Of a DNA stretch of 64,000 nt, positions 44,932 to 57,519 are shown one piece after another (position 1 is the first letter of the stretch; the number at the start of each line of letters is the position of its first letter). A program made the translations under genes and the position numbers. The stretch is from NCBI GenBank assembly GCA_016508695.1, contig VNKQ01000003.1:1-64000 (forward strand). Reading direction: 5' to 3'. The DNA comes from Hyphodiscus hymeniophilus. Its lineage: Eukaryota > Ascomycota > Leotiomycetes > Helotiales > Hyphodiscaceae. Under the pieces are notes generated by a model. The model saw only the letters and a program-made list of their open reading frames with translations, searched no databases and had not been told where the DNA came from.

Positions 44932-45541
44932 TCAATTCTTCGCAACGGCCTTTGCAAGATCAGCCAAGGCTTCGCGGCGCTTGAACTTCGCATCCTCAAT
45001 AACTCCTGGGAAGATATTAGTCATTCATACCTGAATTACAAAGGTGGACACAGACCAGCATCAGCATCGCTTGAGAAGTGACCGGACCACTGAACATACG
45101 TATGGCCCTCATGCTTGCCCGACGTGACTGGGAAGCAGCGAATAGTGCTCAGAACCGAGGTATGGCTGAGTTCCGGCTGGGCGGTGATGACAGAGTAGGT
45201 GATGAAGTGATCGATAGACTGCTCATCATCAGCCTCAGACCTTGTCTTCGCCAATTCTCACACAGCCGATAGCTTCATAGCCAAGATGACAACCAGAACC
45301 AAGGACATGGACTACAAACCGAATGCTCATCCAGCTTCACCTCCAGAATCGTGCCGTCCTTGAAGCTCCACTTGACGATATCTGTGTCAGGCGAAGCGCC
45401 CTTGACCAATTCGCTGCTCTTCAACGCACTCCAGAAGTCGCTGAAGTTCTCCAGCTTGATCAAGTGCCAGACATCGCTGAATTTGGCCTCGATGACTGCC
45501 GATTCGAGGACGGAGGTAGAGGTTGGGATTCGTGACGCCAT
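44932..45541 (-). CDS. SRPBCC (START/Bet v1-like) family protein
   Basis: Small soluble protein, 152 aa, with a likely hydrophobic ligand-binding cavity. Minus-strand exons: 45541-45320, 45218-45056, 45005-44932; introns 101 and 50 bp. The sequence follows the polyketide cyclase/START-like pattern: an opening strand (VLESAVIEAKFSDVWHLIKL), SFKDGTILEVKLDEHS, then HFITYSVITAQP ... YVQWSGHFSSDADA and a C-terminal helix (EDAKFKRREALADLAKAV). Proteins of this type are common in ascomycetes and mostly uncharacterised; no catalytic role can be assigned. The first intron's acceptor is the least certain junction. Confidence 0.8.
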
Positions 45542-45543
45542 TT

Positions 45544-45583
45544 CGAGGAAGATTTCAGTACGAGGAAGATTTCAGTACGAGGA
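45544..45583. repeat. 17-bp tandem repeat in the SRPBCC 5' leader
   Basis: CGAGGAAGATTTCAGTA occurs at 45544-45560 and 45561-45577, followed by a partial third copy. It lies immediately upstream of the ATG. Confidence 0.75.
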
Positions 45584-45615
45584 AGTTTGTGAAGTAGTGA
45601 AGGTTGTTCTTTGGC

Positions 45616-45657
45616 TTGGTTTGTTTATTTGTTTGTTTATTTGCTTGTCTGTTTGCT
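45616..45657. repeat. Simple TTTG/ATTTG repeat
   Basis: Imperfect tandem TTTGTTTA-type repeat in the promoter region of the SRPBCC gene. Confidence 0.7.
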
Positions 45658-46119
45658 TCGTCCTGGTGTCTACCGTTTGATAATGACGTATTCATGCGGG
45701 GTGGTATAGTACTATCACGTGCTTCCATTCTCTTCACCCCGACTACCGTAAGTCGTTAATCCCAATGCGAATTATCTACATAGAGAAGCAGCAGACTACG
45801 TTTTCTAGGCTAGCAGTTTTATTAAGCATCTCCCATTTGCTTGGAAGAGCTAAGCAGTTAGATTAGGCAAATATCACTACCTCAAGTTGCTCTATCATTA
45901 CTTGCCTTTTGGACCAGTTCAGGGATATATTTCCAAGTCACCAGTTAAATAAGAATCGGCTTCACCATATGCAATTGATATCATTCATACGAAGAGAGAC
46001 ATGTTACGCATGTACGCTGAAAGTGTTACATAAGAATGGGTATCCGCAACTTTCTTGACTCGCTCGCTCGCTCGCCACGAAAAGCTCGAAACGCACTTGA
46101 ATCCAAATCATCACCTTCG
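45658..46119. other. Intergenic region
   Basis: No gene seen; it contains a CTCG tetranucleotide run at about 46060-46075 close to the 3' end of the PhoD-like gene. Confidence 0.4.
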
Positions 46120-49100
46120 TCAGTTCTCATACCCACCACCATTGGCATAATCCGACAACCTCTTCCCCTCACCCTTTGCCTTTTTCGCAAAGCTGACCCA
46201 CCTTTTCATGCCCCCGGCAATATTTCTCGCTGCCTCCCCTTCCTCAACCTCTTCATACCAAAGCGCTGGCACGAGCAAGCGATAGGGTATCGTAATGCCC
46301 GCAGGATCCTTATGGTTGACCTCAACATTCAAACAAATATCCAACCCACCTTCAAGATTCACTTCTGCAGCTCCTTGGCGACGCTGTCTCTCACTCAACC
46401 CAGTGGGCGTACGATGGAATTGGCTTCGTTTTGGGCCTTGCTGGTGGGTTGCTCCCGTAATGGACGTAGAGGCGTGCTCGACCGGCTGAGGTACTTCGCG
46501 ACCTGTAGTCGAGGCGATGGCAGGGAAGTAAGATTCTTCCTCTCTACCGCCACCTCTGAGGCCTGATCGGGCGTTTTGCTGCTGCAATTGTTCGTAGTAT
46601 TCATCATCGGTTTCGCTCTCTGAGCCATAGCCGTTGATACCACCGCTATCTTTGCGACGCTTGCTCCTTTGGCGGAAAAGTCCCTTGGGCAGAAAATCTT
46701 TCCGGGTGAGCGAAAGAGTTCGAGTCAATACGCTAGGTCTCTCAGAGTCCATAGAGGTACGACGATTGACGGATGGTCGTCGCGAGAAAAAGCCACCAGC
46801 TTTCGACAAAGGCGGTGCAGCGGCATCAGGGCGATAACTAGGTCCACGAGAGGTCGACAGACGGCGAAGAATACCACGGCGAGTAGGTGGAGGGCTTGGA
46901 CTACCGTCATAGGATTCTTCTGGGGTCGGAGGTGGCGTCAGTTCCGGGTCGTAGACTTTGATTGAACACCAGTTTCGCCGATTTAGTAGCCGTTTGTTAT
47001 TCCGCGGCTTGCCATTAACATCATGTGTGAATATTGGAATCATATCTTCGTCGGTTTCCGCGTCTAGGTGATGGATTTTGTTCCGTCTATTGAGTACGTC
47101 TGCAAGGGTGTCGGGCGGCGGTGCATTAACAATTGCAGAGGAGATGATGTTCGGCATGTATCGATGGTCGCGATCTTTTGGCACTTTGAGCTTGGGATTG
47201 GAGAAGAACTGGCCAATGGCACCGAGATGTACATCACCACTAGTCATGTCAGTAAACTCTTGCGAATCGAACTTCTTTCGTGATACGTACCCCAAGATAG
47301 TGATGCGCACAGACTTCTCGGCCGCAATGTTTTGAAGCTCTTGAACAAACCAGTTTCGCTCATCTTTATGATGCCGTGCTGTCCAATGGTCGTCCAGGTC
47401 GTCCAGAATCTCGACTCCACCGTCGAGGTGATTCAAGAGACTTTTCCCAAGAAATCCGGCTCGACCAAGTGCTTTCACAGGTTCCATGACTCTGGACGTA
47501 AGGCTGTATAGCATGAGCTTGCATATTGCGGACGAAGGAATGGCCATAGACTTACATATTCTCTAGCCAGACCATTCTGGGGTAAGCAATTGGCACTCCG
47601 AGAAGAACAATGAGATGTTTTGTCTGGCCGTTCACGATATCCTTTTCGAGTCGCTTAAAAATTTTCTCGTAAGTCTCATGGCTGACTATCTCATCATGCA
47701 TTCTCTCGGTGCGACAGTCCAATCCCAGGAATGCTACACTTCTACCCAGGAACGTGAAGATACTGCGACTTAATTCGGGGATATAAGGCCCTGGCTCTGT
47801 TCCCAGTATCCACGTTGGTTCTGTTTCCTCGCCCTCGTCAATGCTGCTCTGATGTTGAAACAACATGTAGTACTTGAAGGCAATTGCCCCCAGACCAGAG
47901 AAGACCGGAGATCGCATGTAGCTATCGGGATACGAACCGTAACCATCGATGATATCATGATCGTCGTAAATATTGACCATTGGTATCTGCGAGATCGCGA
48001 CGCTGAAAAGTCCCTGTGAGAACCACATGCAGTATCGATTGAGGTAAAAGGTCTCAAGCTCTTGCTGAAGATCAGGTGTGAAGGGGACGTGCTCTTTGTG
48101 ATTGATATCCTTGATCTCCGTCCATTCCTTGAAGATTGTTGTTTCGTCCACTACGCGATCCATGTAGATTTGGTCCCCACCACCAAGCATGACGTGGAAT
48201 GGCTGCGTCTGATGTGTGTTCAAGACGTCCCTCCAGAGCGGATCTGGTCCGCTGTATTCATTGGGGTTGACATCGTGGCTGAATCCATTGCAGCTGTGAA
48301 ACATGATGTTCATAGCTTGGTCACGGGCTGGAACCCAAAAACCGGTGGCTGGTCCACGATTGATGCGATACGCAATTCGTTGCTGTTGATCTCGAAGCTC
48401 AACCTCAAGATTAAACTTCCAGAAAGTAACTCCATGCTCAGCATGAAGTCTGAAACCACGAATTTCTTTGTACTTGCCTGCCTTCTCTCCGTCGTAATGG
48501 GACTTTTGCCAAGCGACTCGTTCAGGATCTGTTGCACCATCGAGAGGACTTCTGATTGTCTCGAAGAGTCCGGCATCTGACTCTTCCAACGACAAATCTT
48601 TCTCTTCTTCTAGGTGGTCGACGGGTCGAACGTAGAGTGTTCTCCCATCTCGACCGACCTTTGGGAGCCCCGCAATGGGGTCAATATATTCTGGAGCGAG
48701 CGTATCGATCTCACCATCAACTTGAGCAGGTGGAGGAGGCATTAGAGTCACTGGCTGGAGAAATAGTCGAAGAGTCGGAGCCAGCTCATAGGAGGATTTC
48801 GAGTCGTCTGTGACGATCATTACGCTGCCTCTCCAAATTTCTCTTTTCTGTGCAGGGAGACGTCGTGAGCGACCCTGAAGTGTTTCGTTACGCAATCCGC
48901 AGTATCGTAGTAATGGACCACTTTTGAGAAATAAATGTGGCTTGAATCGTGTAGGAACTATAGGACGAACGCGGATAGCCGCGTCGCACAAGTTAGCTTA
49001 TGAGATTTCAGACAAGCGAGACAAAGCAGTGGAGGATAGATGAAAATTGAGATTCGCGATTTTGGTGAGTCGGAGGTTTAAGAAAAAAACTCTCAGTATG

Positions 49101-51210
49101 TATGGTTACCCTCCACACACAACCTCTGCATACCAGTTTGAATCATTCATGGGCTAGGAGATTTGTGGCACTGTACCATTGGTATCATCGTATTCTCCAT
49201 CGTAGGCTTCTGCCTTTCGTTGCTTTGTAGAGCTCCTCCTTCGCTGGCCGTCGTTGCCTGCTTCCCACCATGCCTTATCCTTTTCAGCCTCGGTTTTCGC
49301 AGACACACCAAGATCCAGTAAGTCACCGGCTAAAAGAGCAACGCCGCCCCTTTTCCACTCGTCAAGGCGTCTAGAAGGCACATAAACGCCAGCCCCTGGG
49401 CCAATCTCGTGCCTACCGTGGTGCAAGAGGTTCGACAAGTGGCCATGGTGATGAGAATCTAGATTCGCTTCTCGATTGCCACCTACGGATGTGGGTGGAA
49501 TAGCATATTTGATGCCGTTGACCGTTACAAGCTCAGTTCGCACTTCTTCACCAGGTTGGCGAGCTCCAGGTGGACTATTCTCGGGTTGACTAGGCCGTCT
49601 ATCGTATATTTGCTGCCGACTTGGTGGATTGGACCTGGGAACTTGTCCTGTAAACTTTTCACCCATGAATTGCTCGACTTTGCGAGTGCTTCCTCGTCTT
49701 ACAGGTTTTTCATCCATCTCTTCACCGAATTTGGGATCATCATCATATTGTAGACCGAGGCCACCAGTTTTCGGAGCTGACGGCAACTCCTTAGCACTCA
49801 TGTTCTGAGGATGGCTTCTAAATGCAGTCCCTCTCGAAGGAACTACAGCAGGTGCAAAATAATGTTGTCGATTATCAATCGATGCTCTTCGCTGAGGAAC
49901 ATCGTGGGACTCCATTTCTGGAGCTGTGCTTAGTTTGTGCCACGGATCTTCTGGTGGGTCCTTTTTGAGTTTGTTACTCCCGCTCCGAGCAAGGGCTGCT
50001 GCTCCTGCTCCAGCTCCAGCAATCGCCGCAGTTACAGGAATCAGGGACTTTTCTCTGACGCTACGTTTTCGTTCAGGATATACGTCCTCGGGCTTCTGGG
50101 GATCGGGGAGAACCTCTGGCCTTGATCGGTAGTCAAAGCCTCGTGTTGGATTTGTTGGGGATACTTCAGATTGTATCGGGCGTCTCGTGTCGACAACGGC
50201 ACTTCTTTGAAGTTGATCTTGCTGCTTATTACTCAAAGTCCTCACCAAACCAGCTTCTGGTAGACTTTGAGGCTCAGCCTGGGTAATATTTTCTGCGGTA
50301 GCTTTGGCAACAGGCCGGTTCCTGAAGCGAACGGAATTCTGGGCCGGTCGTTCACCACCTCGACCAGCTTTCGCCTCTCTTGCAAGAAGTTCAGCTTCCT
50401 CGACACGAGCTCGTTTCTCTTCCTTGGTGATGCTATCAAGCGTCAGCTCTAGCTTCTGTAGAGGACTCTTTTCCGGTGCCCACTCTCTGCGCCGTTTTCC
50501 GTCCGGTTCAGACGAAGAACCTTTTCTTATCTGTCGTGTATCAAGTCGTTCTGGCTTCGAAGGATCCCATTCTGCACCGCCGTTCCTCTCTACAGCTTTT
50601 CCTTTGCTACTTCTCCGAGCCGCACTTTGCCTCTCATCCACGGTGTGTTGCTCTTTCTGGCGAGAATATTCCTCTGGCCTGTCTCCCTGTGAGTCAGTTG
50701 GCCCGCTCGGTCGCCGAACAGATTTTTGTACAGCTCCGTTGCTATAAGGTTGTTTGTAGCTGAGAGGTGGTGGAGGCTTCGGCGCATCTGGTGCAGCAGG
50801 CGGGGGAGCCGAGTGTATCTCGTCGTAGTACTCTTTATTCCTTGACTCTCGCCGCCTTCTCTTATCCGAATAGTCTCTGTGGTACGCTCCCTCAGTGCCG
50901 CCGTATTCCAGAGAAGCTGGTCGAGGAGCTAAGCCATCCCCACGAAAGGTCGAAGTTGTGGGTGACGCAAAGGGACTTTGGGTTGAGACAGTTGGCGCAT
51001 CAGTATGGGTTGTCTGATTCGAGTATCGATTCTGCCGTGGCGGTTTTGACTGAACGGGATACTGAGGATGGGGAGGGTATCGACCGTTCGGACCAGTATC
51101 TAACGTCAGATCGTCTGGCGGATTGGAGCGATTCGAAGTTTCAATTCGCTTCGAGGAGTTTCCTCGAACTACCTTCGGGGAGGCAGTTGCCCCCAATATG
51201 GAGCTGCCAT
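46120..51210 (-). CDS. Large PhoD-like phosphatase domain protein
   Basis: One gene of about 1585 aa. Minus-strand exons: about 51210-49177, 48957-47556, 47491-47291, 47239-46120, all introns GT-AG; the 219-bp first intron joins GEYDDTNG to VPTRFKPHLFLKSG. The N-terminal third is charged and disordered, with a short coiled-coil-like conserved patch (KSPLQKLELTLDSITKEEKR). The metallophosphatase core holds NIMFHSCNGFS, GGGDQIYMD, NIYDDHDIIDGYGSYP and, across the last intron, ITILGGDVHLGAIGQF, the metal-binding signatures of the PhoD group. The C-terminus is again basic and disordered. Substrate unknown. The long frame of the first exon lacks a usable ATG; an ATG at 51210 (MAAPYWGQLPP) is one base out of frame before PKVVRGNSS, suggesting a lost base in a C-run near 51172-51175. 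Confidence 0.82.
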
Positions 51211-52115
51211 AGTAAAGGAGGGAAGTGACGCTGTGCTGGAATGGCAATGAGGTGTTGTAGCTGAAGCTGAGCAATTCGAGCACGGCAGACGATGCAAAGG
51301 TATTCGGTTGCTCAAAGCATCGAGCCGAGTTTCATCATCAATGAATTGAGACCTGCGGTTGGCAAACTGGGTCGTTCGTCGTCATTAATCAAGGTTTCTT
51401 TTGGCTCTTCAAACTTGTGCGCCGTGAAGCTTACAGGTGCTGGCAATTGGCCATTTCCAAGGACGTCGATTTGGGATTCGTAGATGAATTAGCTTCGATA
51501 CATGGTGAGATGCAGGAGAAAGCTCATGCATTCCAACAGCATGGAGCTCAAATATGAGGAGGTTGGCTCAGAACGAGCTTGACGCCCCAGCCTCGTCGGC
51601 CAATAAACCTTGGGCACGTCCCGCTGCGAGGTTCTGCTCTCGAGAGCACAGTCACGTGCTGGTATCTAGCGTCGGGTAACAGTGGATATCCCTTGAGCGG
51701 CTTCCAGTCTGGGACGGCAGATGAGGAAGGCGTGGCTTGGATCTCTTGTGCCCTTTACGAAAGGTAGTCTGACTGTGGGTTGGAACTTGAACGAACACCT
51801 AAGCTCAACTCGAAGACTCAGCACAACGAACCAACTCATCACCGCTTGGAACATCTGCACATTCCTTCACTCCACACGACATCTAGCAGTCCTCAGCTCC
51901 TTTGTAGCTCTAGGCTTATCTCACCATCTGTTCTTTTGTCATGGTGGTGTAGCCTCCCCAATAGACTTACGCATCCATTTGAAGGCAGCAGGCATCAATC
52001 CACAGCCTCAAAACACATCATCAATGCACAACCTATAACACGTGCGTCTCGAAACCTTGCGATTCTGGGGATTTATTTGGAGTGAAGACGACAAGCTCGA
52101 CTCTCCAAGCACGAA
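51211..52115. promoter_or_regulatory. Divergent intergenic region between PhoD-like gene and Kex2
   Basis: About 900 bp. A minus-strand frame at about 51330-51500 (QIDVLGNGQLPAPVSFTAHKF) looks protein-like but has no start or splice partner I could confirm. The rest should hold the two promoters and leaders. Confidence 0.45.
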
Positions 52116-54748
52116 ATGAGGTTACATTCTCTCCTCGGCCTCATCGGTCTCGGGTACCTCGCAACTGCCTCGAATGTCCCTCCTCGGAACTACGAGTCGC
52201 ATGATTACTATGTCCTACATCTTGATTCCTCGACCCCTCCTTCGCAGATAGCGATCAAGCTGGGCTTGACCCACGAAGGACAACTAGGGGAGCTTCAAGA
52301 CCACCACATCTTTTCGTGTCATAAGGAAGAGGATGATATTGTACGTACGGCTTTAAAGGAGAGGCGACAAAAAAAGCGGTCAACAGGGGACTCGGATATT
52401 CTGGACGGAGTGAAATTTGCTCAGAAACAAAAGCTGAAAGCACGCTTGGAGAAGAGAGGGCCAATACCTCCGCCACCCAAGGGATATCAATCGCCCGTGG
52501 AGCAGCGCCAGGAGGGCCCAGCGCCATCTGGTCTTGCGCGACAAGCATTTGTTGCCGATTCCCTAGGAATAAGCGATCCTATCTTCCATGAACAATGGCA
52601 TCTCTACAATCCAGTGCAAATGGGCCATGACGTAAATGTCACTGACGTCTGGCTGCAAGGGATTACTGGCTTCAATGCGACTGTGGCCATTGTCGATGAT
52701 GGACTGGACATGTACAGCGACGATTTGAAAGGGAATTACTTCGCAGAGGGGTCTTGGGATTTCAACGACAATACAGCCGAGCCTAAGCCGAGACTGTCTG
52801 ACGATCGCCATGGAACCCGATGTGCGGGAGAGGTCTCTGCGGTGAAAAACGATGTTTGCGGCGTTGGAGTCGCCTATGATTCCAAGATTGCTGGGATTCG
52901 AATTCTCTCAAAGCTAATCACAGACGCTGATGAAGCTATTGCCATGAATTACGCCTTCCAATTGAATCAAATCTATTCCTGCTCTTGGGGCCCTCCGGAT
53001 GATGGTCTTTCTATGGAAGCTCCAGGTATTCTCATCAAGAAGGCGATGGTCAATGCTGTACAAAATGGACGGGATGGCAAGGGATCTATCTATGTTTTTG
53101 CTTCAGGAAATGGTGCTGCGAAGGAGGACAACTGCAACTTCGATGGGTATACGAACAGTATTTACAGTATCACAGTTGGAGCCATTGATCGAAAGGGACT
53201 TCACCCTTACTACTCCGAGCATTGCTCGGCTCAGCTGGTGGTGACCTACAGCAGTGGAAGCAATGACGCTATTGTAAGTTGACCTAGTTTTCATCGCGGT
53301 GCTCTCCAAAACTAACATACTCAGCACACCACTGATGTGGGAACAAATCAATGCTACCCAGGGCATGGTGGCACTTCTGCAGCTGCTCCCCTCGCAGCTG
53401 GTATCTTTGCATTGGTCTTGGGCATCCGCCCTGATCTGACCTGGCGAGATATGCAGTACCTAGTCATGCAAACAGCGCTTCCAATTGACCTCGATACCGG
53501 CGAATGGCAGACAACCTCGATTGGGAAGAAGTTCAGTCATACTTTTGGATATGGGAAGATTGACAGCTGGGCAACCGTGGAGGCTGCTAAGACATTTGAA
53601 AATGTCAAGCCTCAAGCTTGGTATTATTCTCCTTGGATCCATGTGAACCAAGCTATTCCTCAAGGAAACGAAGGTCTTGCCGTATCCTTCGAAGTCACTT
53701 CGACTATGCTCAAAGAAGCCAATGTCGAACGCCTGGAGCACGTTACGGTCACCATGAACGTTGCTCATGGCAGGAGAGGCGACTTGAGTGTGGACCTTGT
53801 GAGCCCAGACAAACTTGTTAGCCATCTCTCAGTCACTCGCAAATTCGATTCGAGCAAAGACGGATACAATGATTGGACATTTATGTCGGTTGTTCATTGG
53901 TATGTAATATTTCATCTTGCTTCAGCCACGCTAACATATTAAGGGGCGAATCTGGTATTGGGACTTGGACTGTAATCGTCAAAGACACCGAGGTAAATGA
54001 ACACAATGGTACTTTTGTTGACTGGCATCTCAAACTATGGGGCGAATCCATTGATGCCGACAAGCAAACCCTTCTCCCAATGCCTGATGAGCATGATGAC
54101 GATGACCACGACAAGATCATCACTTCCACAACTACCATCGCCGGAACGACTCAAGCTATCACCCCGTTACCAGCACCAACCTCTATCATTACCAACCCAA
54201 CAGATCACCCAGATCGCCCAGTCAACGCCAAGCCAACTGGCACCACTGAAGACGAAACTGCATCACCAACCAACTCCGCAGCACCAGAAGCCACTACAAG
54301 CGCTTCATCATGGCTCCCATCCTTCTTCCCAACCTTTGGTGTTTCTTCGAAGACCCAGATCTGGATATATGGCGCCGCCGGCCTGATCATTGTTTTTTGC
54401 GCAGGCCTTGGCGTATACTTTTACATGGCACGCCGCAAGCGTCTCCGCAACAATCCTCGCGATGAGTGGGAGTTCGATCTCATTGAGGAAGATGAAGCCG
54501 AGGGCCTCAATACAGGTAGACGAAGTGCCAAGGCTGGTAAAGGAAGCAAGCGACGAGCTGGCGAGTTGTACGATGCATTTGCCGCTGGTAGCGAGGATGA
54601 GAGTGAGGACGAATATGTGGATGGTGTTGAGGGCGGCGATGAGAGGGAGAAGAGACTCTATGATGATGACGATGAAGGTGAGGGACAGCATGTCATTGGT
54701 GATGATGAGGATGACGAAATTCCGGATGAGAAAGGATCACAAAGGTGA
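52116..54748 (+). CDS. KEX2: Kexin, subtilisin-like proprotein convertase
   Basis: Late-Golgi serine endoprotease that cuts secreted precursors after Lys-Arg, 845 aa. Exons: 52116-53273, 53325-53899, 53944-54748. Signal peptide MRLHSLLGLIGLGYLATAS; a prodomain ending at the likely self-cleavage site LEKR (111-114); catalytic Asp194 (VDDGLD), His232 (RHGTRCAG) and Ser404 (GHGGTSAAAP); the P domain (about 480-640) with GTWTVIVKD; a Ser/Thr-rich stalk; one membrane helix (IWIYGAAGLIIVFCAGLGVYFYM); and a very acidic cytosolic tail with a YDAF-type tyrosine sorting signal. Length and order match fungal kexins. It would process secreted proteins such as those encoded elsewhere in the window. Confidence 0.97.
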
Positions 54749-55255
54749 AACTCGTTACCGAAGTAGCGTCAGTGGGGGGTTGAGTTGACTGAAGCATGGA
54801 CGGAGCGTTTGGATGTATGGCTTTCGGGCGTTGGATGATGGGGTTTGCATTCAAAACTTGTGAGCGCATATTAAGAATCTATTCTTATACTTCTGTCCTT
54901 TTTTGCCCTTTCCTCAACATAACATTGACGGAGGGCGGAACGCAGTTGTTCCACCCTTCTATCGTTCGTTGTTATTCCGCTAAGAAGTTGAGTTTTCTGG
55001 GGGCAATACCCTACAGTCATTATCCTCACCTCTTTGCCCATAACATGCTGCTGCCTAGCGGCCACGATATCGCCACTTTATTAGAGTCCTATCAAAGCAT
55101 TATGCGGGAAGATTATAATGTGAAGAGTGTGACGAAATTAGAACAGATGAGTTTTACCAGCAGAACATGAATCATCAGATTTCAGTCCCGGTTTTATCTT
55201 AATCTCGTGGATACAACCTGATAGTCACCAATGTCTTTTCTACACATTGACACTT
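54749..55255. other. Convergent intergenic region
   Basis: About 500 bp between the 3' ends of KEX2 and the DUF2306 gene; no supported feature. Confidence 0.45.
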
Positions 55256-56359
55256 TTACTCCTCTTTCACCTCATAACCAGCCGCTTTCCTCCTTAACGA
55301 CGAGACCTTCTTCAGCCTCTCGCCCTCTTCTTTGCTGGAACTTAGGTAGATCTCCACGAGCAGTATATGGATAACGATAGCTATCCAGCCCGAGAGGCCA
55401 AATATCATATTCAATAAAGCGGCCCTTTCCTCGGGAAGTCGATTGTTGGCCTGAGTCGCATTCACAATGACATAGACATCACTCCCATCGCCCGCCAGAT
55501 TTGCACAAGCGGGATATCTGGTGTAAAGTGAAGAGACGAATTCGGTGTTTGTGACGAATCTGTACATATAGATTATTTCATTGCAAGGCAGGATCCCTTT
55601 GAAAGAGTATGGAGCAAGCCACGTGATGGCTCTGGAAAGGATGCCAATGAAAATTCGGAGCGTCAGGATCTAGAGAAGGACTGATCAGAGGAAGCTTCAG
55701 CCTGGAAAGTTCATGTGATGACTTACGGAACAGGCATAGGACCAGGCCCGAAGCACCCAAGCACGATGTTGGTCGATGTGTAAGTTCAAGATCGAGGTCC
55801 AGGATTTGTAGACGGAGAAGCTGCTCAATGAAGCCAGAGTTATGACGGCACATATGGTCGTGATTGTTCCTCCGAAAGAATGTCTCGCCATTATGAGAGC
55901 AGCTGGGCATGTCAGCGTTTTCATTTTAGAGTAAGTGAGATCTGGACTGACTGATATTGCCTAGCAAGAGCAGAACTAAAAGAGCACGACCACTCCATCT
56001 GTGCAGAGCCATGTAACGGCGCCTCATTGAAGGCAGAAATTGCAGTGGCAGGAAAATACCAGAGGCTTAAGGCGAGGTCAGACTCAGATAACAGAAAGTA
56101 GAGTCTCCCGAGGATACTACATACGAATGACACTCCATAGATGCGCTTGCATCGCCCAATGCAGTTCACCATCTTTGTTGAACCAAAACGGCCCACCAGG
56201 CGGATTTGGCTTGAATTTACTCCCTTCGGGTAACCCGCGGGGCTGCAGAGCACTGAATAGCGCAAACACTCCTGCTGTCAAGGAGAAGAGTGCTATGCTT
56301 GAAGACTTTGTGAAGCCAGTCCATCCAAGCGGTGCTTGGGAAACCTTGGACTTCGACAT
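55256..56359 (-). CDS. DUF2306 multi-pass membrane protein
   Basis: A 312-aa membrane protein. Minus-strand exons: 56359-56125, 56065-55952, 55902-55727, 55669-55256; all introns GT-AG (57-59 bp except 49) and in phase. Family marks: HLWSVI followed after the splice by PSGIFLPLQFLP, HRWSGRALLVLLLL, ALIMARHSFGG, and IDQHRAWVLRAWSYACS. The repeated histidines on transmembrane helices (HLW, HRWSG, ARHSFGG, DQHRAW) resemble heme-binding membrane proteins, but binding has not been shown for this family as far as I know. A C-terminal helix (AALLNMIFGLSGWIAIVIHILLVEI) precedes a basic tail. Function unknown. Confidence 0.85.
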
Positions 56360-57519
56360 TGAGGGGATGGTAAAAACTGATTAATGTTAGCAAAGCTTCT
56401 AGAACGTAGAGAGCAGACATACTCGAGTACTCTTTCAGTAACACTTACTTCCTCGCTCGACGTTGATGAGATTGGAGCGAAAGCTTCAAACTCACAGCTT
56501 CAGAACTGGCCTGAGTAGTTTTATATAACGGAGATGCCCGGCACCAAATTACGCCTCGGAATCTGTTCGGACGGATCGACGAAATGAGTTTGCACCTTCT
56601 ACTGGTGGTCTTTGATCAGGGAGTCCACCTTGCCAATATCGATGAACGAAGTTGAGGTTTATATGTTTCCGAAGATGAGCATATGAAGATGCTACCGAAT
56701 GGCTCTCTATTCCATAAAATTCGAAGGAAGAGAGCTTCATATACTATTCCGACAGGCAGGAATTTGTTGAGTTTCCCCCTGATCTCAATCAATGGATCTC
56801 AAGTTCTCAACGTCCGGACAATGTCCAAGTTCGGTTTGACTCCAAGATTTCTATGCCGTGGAGCTGGTGGAGTAAATTCCACAGTAGGGTAAGCATACGA
56901 CAGCAACCTTTTCATTGGTTGACGCCGCAAGATATTGGATTCGGGCACAAGCCACATTGATGGCAGGTGCCGAGGCCTGCAGGGTCTGCACGAACGGCCC
57001 CGGGGGCGTCAGGAGTAGCGAAAGCTCAGGGGCTCGAAATCGCTAACCTCAACTTCAGTTGTTCAAGAATTGAGATCAACGACCTTGCGGCCACAGTGAT
57101 TTTCCGGTGCGGACTTAGTCCAGTGCTTCTTCCATGCTCTTCGAGCAGTTCGCGGCGCCTAGTTCATGTTGGATGCTTGAGCAACTTCACATATCCAGAA
57201 CTCAGCCCCATCATCAAGGACTTCTCTCGGCCCTCTTTCAATAACAGCTTCCCCAGATTCCTGTCCTCCTTTAACGGAGTATGTAAGGGGCAGAGAACAG
57301 CTTATATTCAGAAAAAAACGGAAATATGTACAGCATCCAAAAGTCCACAACATCCAAATCGCTCCCAAAAAAGAATAAAAAAAATAGAGCGACTCAAGCA
57401 TCACGATCGACAGTGCTCCCAACTGACCCAGCCTCCAAAAATATCAGCCCCGAAGCCCTCTTCATTTCACCGCGATATAGTCAACATAAACATCGACATC
57501 AGACTCAGCTCCTCCCGAC
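56360..57519. other. Intergenic region
   Basis: About 1.2 kb holding the DUF2306 promoter and the GH64 3' side. A 186-codon plus-strand frame at 56967-57527 is low-complexity at its end and lacks family features; not called. Confidence 0.45.

Noticed and set aside
48062..48580. 172-codon plus-strand frame inside the PhoD-like gene
   Set aside because: Lies opposite the metallophosphatase core; shadow frame.
47552..51283. Reading the PhoD-like region as two or three separate genes
   Set aside because: A phase-correct 219-bp intron links the disordered N-terminal part to the phosphatase part and two more introns link the remainder, matching the architecture of fungal orthologues as I recall it.
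54390..54788. Second frame over the Kex2 tail
   Set aside because: Arises from the repetitive acidic-tail codons; the kexin frame is continuous and complete.
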